From contig CAZNWE010000004.1 of the NCBI GenBank assembly GCA_964576715.1, forward strand, positions 26,138 to 90,137: a DNA stretch of 64,000 nt. Reading direction: 5' to 3'. Each line of letters opens with the position of its first letter. Position 1 is the first letter of the stretch. Below are positions 8,607-16,621 of the stretch, in pieces. Source of the stretch: SLRI01 sp964576715 (GTDB taxonomy: Bacteria > Pseudomonadota > Alphaproteobacteria > Geminicoccales > Geminicoccaceae). Below the pieces are notes generated by a model. The model made no database searches and was not told the DNA's origin. It was given only the letters and a program-made list of their open reading frames with translations. Position numbers and translations under genes: made by a program.

Positions 8607-9686
8607 TCAGGTCGCCGTCAGCAGCGTCTCCACCGCACGTATGGCGGGGAGGTGTTGGGCGATCGCCTGCCAGCTTCGGCCTTCGTCGGCACTCGCGAAG
8701 AGGGTTCCGCCGGTGGTTCCGACATAGACGCCGGCCGGATCGAGCCGGTCGGTTGCCATGGCCTGGCGCAGCACGCAGAGAAACGCTCCCGCCTGCGGCA
8801 GTCCGGCTCGGAGGTCGATCCAGCTCTGCCCGCCGTCGGTTGTGCGCCAGACGGCGGGCTTGCCGTCCGGGACGTAGCGCTGCTCGGCGCCGACCAGCGG
8901 CATCAGGTAGAGGGTGTCCGGATCACGCGGATGGGTGGCCGAAGCGAAGCCGAAATCCGAGGGCAGGCCGTTCTCGATGCTTTGCCAACTCCGGCCGGCG
9001 TCGTCGCTCCGGTACATGCCGCAGTGGTTCTGCTGATAAAGCCTTTCCGGCCGGCCGGCGGCCATGGCGAGGCTGTGCACGCACTGGCCGAACGCGGGAT
9101 AGGTGGCGCCATGGCCCGTGAAGTCGCAGCGCGTCCCCTGGTTCCTTGGCTCCCAGCTCGTTCCGCCATCGGTGGTATGGAAGACGCCGCCGGTCGAGAT
9201 GGCAACCCAGAGTTGATCGGCGTCCTCGGGATGCGCCAGTATGTGGTGGAGGATGAGGCCGCCGCCACCCGGCTGCCAGTGCCGGCGGCTGGGGTGGGCG
9301 GTAAGCCCCTCGACATGCGCCCAGCTCTCGCCGTCGTCCTCGCTCACGAACAGGCCGGCCGGCTCGACGCCGGCATAAAGACGCCCGTGCGCCCGGGCGA
9401 GCGACCACACGCACTTGAGCTTTTCTTCACCCTCGGGGTAAGCGAGACCCCGGTCGAACCGGGTCCAGCTCCGACCTTGATCGGTGGAGCGCCAGACGGC
9501 CGGGCCGAACCAGCCGTCGCCACCCCCGGCCCAGAGCGTACCGGTCTCGGCATCGGCGATGACGTGACTGACCGGCTGGGCATCGCAAAGCGGGCGACGG
9601 AGCGCCCAATCACAGCGCGCCGGGTCTCCCTCGAGGAAGAAAGCTCCTTTGCCGGTGGCGATCAGGATGACAAGCGGGCGGTTCAT
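8607..9686 (-). CDS. BNR/Asp-box repeat (sialidase-fold-like) protein
   Basis: The 359-residue protein is a beta-propeller candidate. At least six Asp-box motifs (S/T-x-D-x-G-x-x-W) are visible: RSTDQGRSW, VSEDDGESW, HTTDGGTSW, RSDDAGRSW, RTTDGGQSW and ASADEGRSW. No signal peptide is evident and no sialidase catalytic arginine triad can be assigned, so enzymatic activity should not be assumed. The ATG at 9686 overlaps the stop of the preceding AHSA1-domain gene as ATGA, which points to coupled translation; a longer frame to 9740 would run into that gene. It is the last gene of the VOC / ArsR / AHSA1 / BNR operon. Confidence 0.82.
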   Translation of the reverse strand: MNRPLVILIATGKGAFFLEGDPARCDWALRRPLCDAQPVSHVIADAETGTLWAGGGDGWFGPAVWRSTDQGRSWTRFDRGLAYPEGEEKLKCVWSLARAHGRLYAGVEPAGLFVSEDDGESWAHVEGLTAHPSRRHWQPGGGGLILHHILAHPEDADQLWVAISTGGVFHTTDGGTSWEPRNQGTRCDFTGHGATYPAFGQCVHSLAMAAGRPERLYQQNHCGMYRSDDAGRSWQSIENGLPSDFGFASATHPRDPDTLYLMPLVGAEQRYVPDGKPAVWRTTDGGQSWIDLRAGLPQAGAFLCVLRQAMATDRLDPAGVYVGTTGGTLFASADEGRSWQAIAQHLPAIRAVETLLTAT

Positions 9687-10156
9687 CGCACAGCCGCCGC
9701 TGCCATGAGGTCGCCGAGCCGGTCGAAGCTCGAGCTCCAACCCTCGTTATGGGAATCGCGGCTTTCGACGGAGGTGAAGGGGGCCTGGTGGAAATGCATG
9801 ATGGTCTGCTCGCCGATCTCCTCGAGGCGGATCGTCACCAGCGATTCGTAGCCGGTCGACTCCCAGGCGAAGGTCAGCGTCAGCCGGTCGGGCGGACTGA
9901 TCTCACGGTATTCCCCGCCGACCCAGATCTCGTCGCCGCCGGGTGCCTGCAGGCAGGCGCGCCAACGGCCGCGGACGCGAAAGTCGACCTCGACCTCGCG
10001 CGCCGGATGGTCCCGGGGGCCGAGCCAGCGAGCGAGATTCTCGGCCTGGGTCCAGGCCCGGAACACAAGGGCGGCCGGGGCCGGAAAGCGCCGGGTGATG
10101 GTGAGCTCGGGCGCGGCCTGTCCGGCATCGCTCGTCCCGGGTGCGATGGTCGTCAT
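9683..10156 (-). CDS. SRPBCC / AHSA1-domain protein
   Basis: A 157-residue START-like (SRPBCC) fold protein of the Activator of Hsp90 ATPase homolog 1 family. The family pattern is clear: ITRRFPAPAALVFRAWTQAE, then a WLGPRDH segment, an IWVGGEYREI segment, LTLTFAWE and the late EGWSSSFDRLGDLM helix. Such proteins bind hydrophobic ligands or act as small-molecule sensors and enzymes of unknown specificity. In bacteria they are often encoded next to an ArsR-type repressor, as here. It overlaps the following BNR gene by four bases. Confidence 0.88.
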   Translation of the reverse strand: MTTIAPGTSDAGQAAPELTITRRFPAPAALVFRAWTQAENLARWLGPRDHPAREVEVDFRVRGRWRACLQAPGGDEIWVGGEYREISPPDRLTLTFAWESTGYESLVTIRLEEIGEQTIMHFHQAPFTSVESRDSHNEGWSSSFDRLGDLMAAAAVR

Positions 10157-10243
10157 GTGCTCTTCTCCCTGATGGTAAAGCGGCGTCGGCTGGCTTCGGC
10201 GAGGCGGTGGCGGCTCAACGCTGGACGATGATCGTACCGGCGC

Positions 10244-10585
10244 TCACTGCTGCTCGTCGGTCAGCGGTTGCTGCAGCTCCAAGAGATAGTCGTCGAGGCG
10301 ATCGAAGCTGTCGCTCCAGAACCGCCGATAGAATGCGAGCCAGTCGTCGATCGACTGAAGCGTCTTGGGCTCCAGGCGGCAGGGCCGCCATTGCGCCTCG
10401 CGGCCGCGGCTGATCAGCCCGGCGCGCTCGAGCACCTTGAGATGCCGCGAGATTGCGGGCAGCGACATGGCGAACGGCTCGGCGAGCTCGGTCACCGTGG
10501 CCTCGCCGTGCGCCAGCCGGACGAGAATGGCCCGCCGTGTCGGATCGGCGAGGGCGGCGAAGGTCGCGCTCAAGGGATCGGCCAT
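10244..10585 (-). CDS. ArsR-family transcriptional repressor
   Basis: A 113-residue winged-helix regulator. Characteristic segments are FAALADPTRRAIL near the N-terminus, then VTELAEPFAMSLPAISRHLK as the helix-turn-helix and VLERAGLISRGREAQWRPCR as the wing. The metal-binding CVC-type motif of true ArsR/SmtB sensors is absent, so it belongs to the non-metal group paired with AHSA1 proteins. The ATG at 10585 is used; upstream extension in frame lacks homology and would run into the VOC gene. It probably represses its own operon through the palindrome at 10995-11026. Confidence 0.9.
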   Translation of the reverse strand: MADPLSATFAALADPTRRAILVRLAHGEATVTELAEPFAMSLPAISRHLKVLERAGLISRGREAQWRPCRLEPKTLQSIDDWLAFYRRFWSDSFDRLDDYLLELQQPLTDEQQ

Positions 10586-10595
10586 TGGCGGGCGG

Positions 10596-10976
10596 TCAGG
10601 GGTTGGCAGGGGTAATCCAGCCGATGCCGGCCCCACCCGGCTCCTTGATGATGGCGATTCGCCCGACCCCCGGCACGTCGAAGGCAGGATGCACAAGCGT
10701 GGCGCCCGCCGCGGTCGCCCTAGCGATACGCGTCTCGACGTCGTCGACCGCGATATAGGCCATCCAGGACTCCGGCACGCCTTCGAAGTGCGGCTTGCTC
10801 AGCTGGAACATGCCGCCGACTGTGGTCTCGCCGCACTTGATCACCCAGTAGGTGCCGTCCGGCATCGCCATCGACTCGTAGGTCCAGCCGAGCGCCGTGG
10901 CGTAGAACCTCTTCGCCTGCTCGACGTCCCAGGTCATGAGCTCGTTCCAGTACAAGGTGCCGTGCGACCAGGGCAT
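10596..10976 (-). CDS. VOC-family (glyoxalase/bleomycin-resistance fold) protein
   Basis: A 126-residue vicinal oxygen chelate protein. Family features are WNELMTWDVEQAKRFYATAL (first beta-alpha module), WVIKCGETTVGGM, then SWMAYIAVDDVETRIARA and the end GRIAIIKEPGGAGIGWITP. The substrate is unknown. It is the first gene of the four-gene operon, 10 bases upstream of the ArsR gene, and the promoter and operator candidate lies immediately upstream of its ATG. Confidence 0.85.
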   Translation of the reverse strand: MPWSHGTLYWNELMTWDVEQAKRFYATALGWTYESMAMPDGTYWVIKCGETTVGGMFQLSKPHFEGVPESWMAYIAVDDVETRIARATAAGATLVHPAFDVPGVGRIAIIKEPGGAGIGWITPANP

Positions 10977-10994
10977 CGTCCCTCACCCTTCTTA

Positions 10995-11026
10995 TTAACG
11001 TTCCCGTTAACTAACAACAACGTTAA
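10995..11026. promoter_or_regulatory. palindromic operator candidate for the ArsR-type repressor
   Basis: TTAACG (10995-11000), four bases and CGTTAA (11005-11010) form a perfect inverted repeat, followed nine bases later by the palindromic AACGTTAA (11019-11026). The cluster is AT-rich against a GC-rich background and sits 19-50 bases upstream of the VOC start codon, where the operon promoter should be. Self-repression by the ArsR-type protein encoded in the operon is an inference. Confidence 0.6.
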
Positions 11027-11087
11027 ATACCCGCCGAGTCTCGGTGTCAAGCGGAACGATCGTCGATGAAGAGGGTTTGCGGTCCGC

Positions 11088-11324
11088 CTAGCGCCGTGCG
11101 GTCTTGCGGGCCTCGTCCTCGGCGAGCGCGCGGGGGTGCGGCTTGCCGAGCAGGCCCATAAGCCAGGAGGTGAAGATCGATTCCTCCTTCTCGCCAGGCA
11201 GTGGCGGCGGCAGAGCGCGGCCCCAGGCGCCGTGCACGACGACGCGCGGCGGGCCGAGCCTGGGCTTGTCGCGGCCGCAGGTCGGGCGAACTTCGCCATT
11301 GATGGTGGTCGCATCGATCGGCAT
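11088..11324 (-). CDS. small hypothetical protein, 78 residues
   Basis: Not recognised. The protein is proline- and arginine-rich, has no membrane segment and contains one aromatic patch (SIFTSWLMGLLGKPHPR). It starts five bases after the stop of the three-helix membrane protein gene, with GGGGAG as a ribosome binding site, so it is probably the last gene of the htpG-gabD run. Function unknown. Confidence 0.55.
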   Translation of the reverse strand: MPIDATTINGEVRPTCGRDKPRLGPPRVVVHGAWGRALPPPLPGEKEESIFTSWLMGLLGKPHPRALAEDEARKTARR

Positions 11325-11329
11325 CGCGA

Positions 11330-11902
11330 CTACTCCCCTGCGGCCGTGATTGCCTGGGCCGCTGCGTCCAAGGTCTTGGCCAAGTATATCGTGCCGACGA
11401 GCAGGAATGCCAGCGCCAAGGCGGCGACGAGCCCGTTGAAAGCCTTGCTGCGCGCCCGCTGACGCCGCATGTTCTGCTCGCGGTTGTTGGTCGCGGCGGC
11501 GGCGAACTGCTCGATCATCTGCTGGCGAATAGCGTGCAGGGCGATGGCCTCCGCCTCCTCGGCGGACTTGCTCTCGGTCTGATAGTACTCGAATGTGGCC
11601 TCCGCCACCGACCGGATGTCGATTTCATCATCGGGATGCCGGTATTGACGCGGTCGCAAGGCCACGAACAGGAAGAACAGGACGTAAAGAAAAGCCCCGC
11701 CGATCGCGACGATCAGGCCGTGCAAGACGAAGGCGAGAAGCGTCCAGTCGAAACGCGGCACGCCATCGCCGAACTCGCGCAGGACAAGCAGGGTAACGCT
11801 CGCGATTGCAGCGATGATCGGCAGCGAGCGGACGACGTTCTCTTCCTGTTCGAGCTCCCGCTTGTAGGCATCGGCAAACAGCCTCTCGAGGTACTCGTCC
11901 AT
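11330..11902 (-). CDS. hypothetical three-helix membrane protein
   Basis: Not recognised. The 190-residue protein starts with a charged cytosolic-type helix (MDEYLERLFADAYKRELEQE). It then has two membrane segments at roughly residues 25-45 and 55-82, an acidic soluble stretch (about 90-150, rich in Glu, Ala and Gln) with coiled-coil character, and a final membrane helix at about 160-182. The layout of two helices, a soluble helical part and one more helix is seen in several unrelated effector and sensor families; I cannot place it in any. It lies 32 bases downstream of gabD on the same strand. Confidence 0.6.
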   Translation of the reverse strand: MDEYLERLFADAYKRELEQEENVVRSLPIIAAIASVTLLVLREFGDGVPRFDWTLLAFVLHGLIVAIGGAFLYVLFFLFVALRPRQYRHPDDEIDIRSVAEATFEYYQTESKSAEEAEAIALHAIRQQMIEQFAAAATNNREQNMRRQRARSKAFNGLVAALALAFLLVGTIYLAKTLDAAAQAITAAGE

Positions 11903-11934
11903 CGAGACGCCATTCGCCGCGTTGGTCTAGCGCC

Positions 11935-13416
11935 TCAGCTGATGCCGCCGAGGCTGACGTACTTGATCTCCAGGTACTCGTCGATGCCGTACTTGGAGCC
12001 CTCGCGGCCGAGCCCGCTCTCCTTCACGCCGCCGAACGGCGCCACCTCGGTGGCGATCACCCCGTCATTGACGCCCAGGAGCCCCACCTCGAGCGCCTCG
12101 GCGACGCGGAACACCCGGCCGAGGTCGCGGGCATAGAAGTAGCCGGCGAGGCCGACATCGCTGTCGTTCGCCATCCTGACGACCTCGTCCTCGGTCTCGA
12201 ACTTGAAGACCGGGGCCACGGGCCCGAAGGTCTCCTCGTGGGCGATCATCATGTCGGCATTGCAGTTGGCGAGCACGGTGGGCTCGAAGAACAGGCCGCC
12301 CAGCGCGTGCGGCTTGCCGCCGAGGGTCACCTGGGCACCCTTGGCCACCGCGTCCGCGATGTGCTCCTTGGATTTCTCGACCGCGGCCGATTCAATCAAC
12401 GGCCCGACCTCGATGCCCTGGTCGGTGCCGACGCCGACCTTGAGTGCCGCCGTCGCCGCCTTGAACTTCTCGAGGAACTGGTCGTAGATGCCGGCCTGCA
12501 CGTAGATCCGGTTGGTGCATACGCAGGTCTGGCCGCAGTTGCGGAACTTGCAGAGAATCGCACCCTTGACCGCCTCGTCGATGTCGGCGTCGTCGAAGAC
12601 GATGAACGGGGCGTGACCACCCAGCTCCATCGACACCCGCTTGACGGTGTCGGCGCACTGCTTGAGCAGGAGCTTGCCGACGTCGGTGGAGCCGGTGAAG
12701 GAGAGCTTCCTGACCGTCTTGTTGGCGGTCAGCTCGCCGCCGATGTTCGACGCACTGCCGGTGACGATGTTGAACACGCCCTTGGGCATGCCGGCCCGCT
12801 CGGCGAGCTCGGCCAGCGCCAGCGCCGAGTAAGGGGTCATCGAGGCCGGCTTGACCACGAAGGTGCAGCCGACGGCGAGGCCCGGCGCGCATTTCCGGGT
12901 GATCATCGCATTGGGGAAATTCCAGGGCGTGATCGCCGCACAGACGCCGACCGGCTGCTTGATCGCCAGGATGCGGCGCGAGCCCACCGTCTGCGGGATG
13001 ACGTCGCCGTAGACCCGCTTGCCCTCCTCGGCGAACCACTCGACGAAGGAGGCGCCGTAGACGATCTCGCCACCGGCCTCCGCCAGTGGCTTGCCCTGCT
13101 CGCGGGTCATCAGATAGGCCAAGTCGTCCTTGGCCGCCATGATCAGGTCGAACCACTTCCTGAGGATCGCCGAGCGCTCCTTGGCGGTCTTCGCCCGCCA
13201 GGCGGGCAGGGCGGCCTCGGCCGCGGCGATCGCCCGCTTGGTCTCCGCCACATCCACGGCCGGCACGGTGCCGAGCGTCTCGCCGGTCGCCGGATCGGTT
13301 ACCTCGAGGGTCTTGCCGCTGTCGGCCTTCACCCACTCGCCGTCGATGTAGCAGGACTCCTTCAGGAGCGAGGCGTCCATCAGCCCGTTGCGAATGTCTT
13401 TCAGTGCGACCGCCAT
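11935..13416 (-). CDS. gabD: NAD(P)-dependent succinate-semialdehyde dehydrogenase
   Basis: Oxidises succinic semialdehyde to succinate in GABA degradation. The 493-residue protein is a full-length aldehyde dehydrogenase: ITPWNFPNAMITRK (cofactor domain), FTGSTDVGK, the general-base glutamate in MELGGHAPFIVFDDAD (near residue 261) and the nucleophile region NCGQTCVCTNRIYV (near residue 293). The end matches GabD (FGGVKESGLGREGSKYGIDEYLEIKY). A related glutarate semialdehyde activity is possible. It lies 37 bases downstream of htpG on the same strand. No GABA transaminase is next to it. Confidence 0.92.
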   Translation of the reverse strand: MAVALKDIRNGLMDASLLKESCYIDGEWVKADSGKTLEVTDPATGETLGTVPAVDVAETKRAIAAAEAALPAWRAKTAKERSAILRKWFDLIMAAKDDLAYLMTREQGKPLAEAGGEIVYGASFVEWFAEEGKRVYGDVIPQTVGSRRILAIKQPVGVCAAITPWNFPNAMITRKCAPGLAVGCTFVVKPASMTPYSALALAELAERAGMPKGVFNIVTGSASNIGGELTANKTVRKLSFTGSTDVGKLLLKQCADTVKRVSMELGGHAPFIVFDDADIDEAVKGAILCKFRNCGQTCVCTNRIYVQAGIYDQFLEKFKAATAALKVGVGTDQGIEVGPLIESAAVEKSKEHIADAVAKGAQVTLGGKPHALGGLFFEPTVLANCNADMMIAHEETFGPVAPVFKFETEDEVVRMANDSDVGLAGYFYARDLGRVFRVAEALEVGLLGVNDGVIATEVAPFGGVKESGLGREGSKYGIDEYLEIKYVSLGGIS

Positions 13417-13453
13417 GGTCTTTCTCCCCTAGGATTTCTTGGATGTCGTGACG

Positions 13454-15364
13454 TCAGGCCGCGACCAGGCTCTTCGCCAGATAGCGGCTCATGCGCCTGG
13501 AGAAGGCACCCGGGTCCGGGACCGGCTCGCCCTCGACGATACGCGCCTGGTCAAGCAGCAGGAACGCCATTTCGTCGAGATCGGCAGCCGCGCCGTCCGC
13601 CTCGACCATGGCTTCGAGCCGAGTGATCAGCTCGTGTTGCGGGTTGATCTCAAGGATGGGCTTGCTCTGCCCGGCGAAGCTCTCGTGGTGCTTCAACAGC
13701 CGCTCGAGCCTCAGATCCATACCTTGGTCCAGGGCGACGAGGCAGACGGCACTTTCTTTCAGCCGCTTCGACGCGCGGACGTCCTGAACCTGCTCGGCGA
13801 GCGTCAGCTTGAGCTTGGCGATCAGCTTGTCGAGCCTAGCCTGGTCTTCGGGCGCCTGCTCGGGCTCCGGCTCGGCAGTCTCGCCCTTGATCTTCGAGAG
13901 ATCCACATCGCTCTTGGTCAAAGATTTGAAGCCCTTGCCCTGGTAGGACCCCACCTCCGGCAACCAGAACTCGTCGACCGGGTCCTCGAACAGCAAGACC
14001 TCGATCCCCTTGGCCCGAGCGACCTCGAGCTGCGGGCTGGTCCGCAGCGCCGCCACACTTTCGCCGGTGATGTAGTAGAGCTCGTCCTGGCCCTCCTTCA
14101 TTCGCCCGAGGTAAGCCTCGAGCGTGGTCCAACCGGTATCGTGGGTCGAGCGGAAGCGGGCGATCTCGAGCAGCTTCGGCCGGTTCTCATGGTCCTCGTA
14201 GAGGCCTTCCTTCAGGACCGTGCCGAAATCCGTCCAGAACTTCTCATAGCCTTCCTCCTTGCCCCTCTTCGCCAACTCGTCGAGGAGACGCTTGACCAGC
14301 ACCTTCCTCATCTTGGCGACGATTGCCCCGTGCTGCAGCGTCTCGCGGCTGACATTGAGTTGCAGGTCCTCAGAGTCGACCACGCCAGCGACGAAGCGGA
14401 GATAGCGCGGCATCAGGGCCTCGACATCGTCGGTGATGAAGACGCGCTTGACGTAGAGCTTCACCCCGTGCCGGCGCTTGGGGTCGTAGAGGTCGAAGGG
14501 GCGCATCGAGGGGACGAAGAGCAAGGCCGTGTAGCTGAGCTGGCCCTCGGCGGTGAAATGGACACGCGCGAACGGGTCGTCGAAGGCGTGCGCCACGTGG
14601 TGATAGAATTCCTTGTACTGCTCGTCCGTGATCTCGCCCTTGGGCCGGGTCCAGAGGGCCCCGCCCTCGTTGACCCGCTCGGCGCCCTTCTCGGCGGTCT
14701 TGGTGTCGCCGGCCTTGGCCTTGACGTCGAGCAGGATGGGAAAGGCGATGTGGTCGCTGTAGCGGCGGATGATCTCCTTCAGCTTCCACTCCGAGAGGAA
14801 CTCCTTGGCGTCCTCCTTGAGATGCAGCGTGATCGCCGTGCCGCGCGGCCCGGGCTCGGGCGCCTCGCTGATGGTGTAGCCCTGCCGGCCGTCCGACGCC
14901 CAGAGCCAGGCCGTATCCTCGCCGGCCTTGCGGCTCTGTACCACCACCCGGTCGGCGACCATGAAGGCGGCATAGAAGCCGACGCCGAACTGGCCGATTA
15001 GCTTGACGTCGCCGTTGGCCGGCTTGCTCTGCTGCTGCGCCAAAGCCTCGACGAATCGCGCCGTGCCGGACCGGGCGATGGTGCCGAGATTGGCCTTGAG
15101 CTCGTCCCTGTCCATGCCGATGCCGTTGTCGCGGATGGTCAGGAGCGCCGCGTCCGGCTCGGCGAAGATCTCGATCTTGAGCTCGGTGTCGGTGCCGAGC
15201 AGCTCGGGCTGCGACAGCGAGGCATAGCGGAGCTTGTCGCACGCGTCCGACGCGTTCGAGACGAGCTCGCGGAGAAAAATCTCACGCTCTTTGTAGAGCG
15301 AGTTGACCACGAGATCGAGTACGCGGCCGACCTCGGCCTCGAAGGGCTGAACCGTATCGCTCAT
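13454..15364 (-). CDS. htpG: molecular chaperone HtpG (Hsp90)
   Basis: ATP-dependent Hsp90 chaperone of the cytosol. The 636-residue protein has the GHKL ATPase signatures: LRELVSNASDACDKLRY (residues 29-45), DNGIGMDRDEL, and the lid glycines in GQFGVGFYAAFM. The middle domain contains LLFVPSMRPFDLY and LQLNVSRETLQ. The ATG at 15364, reading MSDTVQPFEAEV, is the family start; upstream extension to 15472 is non-homologous. It is the first gene of a run with gabD and two small unknown genes. No heat-shock sigma-32 promoter is obvious by eye. Confidence 0.96.
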   Translation of the reverse strand: MSDTVQPFEAEVGRVLDLVVNSLYKEREIFLRELVSNASDACDKLRYASLSQPELLGTDTELKIEIFAEPDAALLTIRDNGIGMDRDELKANLGTIARSGTARFVEALAQQQSKPANGDVKLIGQFGVGFYAAFMVADRVVVQSRKAGEDTAWLWASDGRQGYTISEAPEPGPRGTAITLHLKEDAKEFLSEWKLKEIIRRYSDHIAFPILLDVKAKAGDTKTAEKGAERVNEGGALWTRPKGEITDEQYKEFYHHVAHAFDDPFARVHFTAEGQLSYTALLFVPSMRPFDLYDPKRRHGVKLYVKRVFITDDVEALMPRYLRFVAGVVDSEDLQLNVSRETLQHGAIVAKMRKVLVKRLLDELAKRGKEEGYEKFWTDFGTVLKEGLYEDHENRPKLLEIARFRSTHDTGWTTLEAYLGRMKEGQDELYYITGESVAALRTSPQLEVARAKGIEVLLFEDPVDEFWLPEVGSYQGKGFKSLTKSDVDLSKIKGETAEPEPEQAPEDQARLDKLIAKLKLTLAEQVQDVRASKRLKESAVCLVALDQGMDLRLERLLKHHESFAGQSKPILEINPQHELITRLEAMVEADGAAADLDEMAFLLLDQARIVEGEPVPDPGAFSRRMSRYLAKSLVAA

Positions 15365-15510
15365 CGTTAATCCGCACCCTGTTGCGTGGAAAATAGAGGA
15401 GCGTGACGTGGGCAGATGGACCGCGCAGTTCAAGGTGCCGGCCCGGCTGCGACGGCTGGTGCTCACGCCCAATCTAGGGCATTATACCTACTCATGCTGG
15501 AGGAGAGGCC

Positions 15511-16515
15511 ATGCACGAGTTGGCGCAATGGGCATTCGGCTTCGTCGGGGCGGCGGTGGTTCTCGCCTTTGCCGTCGTCGTCTACCTGCGCTTCGACTGG
15601 CTGCTGCGCCCGATCGCGCCGGCGACGACCAGGGGCGAGGCGATGGAGCGGGCGTTCGAGCAGGCGGCTGGGTCCGGCCTCGCCGCACCCTTCCTTGCCG
15701 CCAGGCCGACGGACGGCCCGTGGCGGCCGCTGCTCCTGCTCAATGCGGCGCACCAGGAGACCGCTCGCCGGGTGATCGCCGGGCACGTGCAGATCGCTCG
15801 CGACCCGTTTCTCGACAGCTTCGATCCGCATCACCTGACCGGGATCGACGTGCCGATGAGCAGCGCCGCGCACAACAGCGCCCGGTTCAGCTATGTCAGC
15901 CCTGCCGGCCGCCGCGCCGCCCACGCGGACGACGCCGATCGCGGCTGGGTCATCGACGGCGGGTACTTCGAGAATTTCGGCGCGCTCACAGCCCTCGACC
16001 TCGCCAATGCGGCGCTCGCGGCGATTGCCGAGGCAGCCGGCGACACCGGCGCCGTCTTGCCGATCGTCGTGCAGATCAGCAGCGATCCGGGCCTCGGCAG
16101 CCCGATCGTCGATGCCGATGGCGCACCGGGCGAGCGTCGTAATCTCGCCAGCGTCGACGAGTTCGCGGCATGTCGCGGCGCTGTCGAGCCATTGCCCTAT
16201 GCGCCGGTGCAAGACAAGCAATCTGGGTTCCTCGACGGCAACCAGATCCTGGCGCCGTTGCGGGGCGTGCTTGGCAGCCGCGTCGCGCATAGCATCGCCG
16301 CCTCGAAGTCGCTGGCGCGCTTCGCCTGCCGCCGCGAGGCCGCCGGGCTGCCGGTCGCGAACGGGCATTTCGCCATGTGCGAGACGGCAGCACCGCCACT
16401 GGGGTGGGTCCTGTTGCCCGGTGCCGTGCGCGGCATCGAGGCCTACTGGGAGGCCTGTAAGAATCCTGCGGCGCTGGCCGCTTTGCGTGCGGCCTTCTCG
16501 ACGGCCATCGACTAG
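15511..16515 (+). CDS. patatin-like protein lacking the catalytic serine half
   Basis: A 334-residue protein with a strong ribosome binding site (GGAGGAGAGG) before ATG. Residues 10-28 form a membrane helix. From about residue 40 it matches the C-terminal part of large bacterial patatin-like proteins: GEAMERAFEQA, RPLLLLNAAHQETARRVI, MSSAAHNSARFSYVSPAG and WVIDGGYFENFGA, which carries the Asp of the Ser-Asp dyad. The GxSxG nucleophile elbow that should lie upstream is absent; the membrane helix is joined directly to this part. It may be an in-frame internal deletion or a catalytically dead relative. Lipase activity is not expected. Confidence 0.7.
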   Translation: MHELAQWAFGFVGAAVVLAFAVVVYLRFDWLLRPIAPATTRGEAMERAFEQAAGSGLAAPFLAARPTDGPWRPLLLLNAAHQETARRVIAGHVQIARDPFLDSFDPHHLTGIDVPMSSAAHNSARFSYVSPAGRRAAHADDADRGWVIDGGYFENFGALTALDLANAALAAIAEAAGDTGAVLPIVVQISSDPGLGSPIVDADGAPGERRNLASVDEFAACRGAVEPLPYAPVQDKQSGFLDGNQILAPLRGVLGSRVAHSIAASKSLARFACRREAAGLPVANGHFAMCETAAPPLGWVLLPGAVRGIEAYWEACKNPAALAALRAAFSTAID

Positions 16516-16621
16516 ATATTGTGGCACTTGCCGCAGTACCGTCACGATCGTGATGTACCTGCGAGCCATGGCCGATGGTTTGCACTTGCCAAACGGCGTC
16601 CGCTCACGACATGGTCTGAGT

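Noticed and set aside
15893..16621. Upstream extension of the SUV3-like helicase frame, giving more than 1000 residues
   Set aside because: The extra part overlaps the patatin-like gene in another frame and has no similarity; the ATG at 16622 places Walker A where the family has it.
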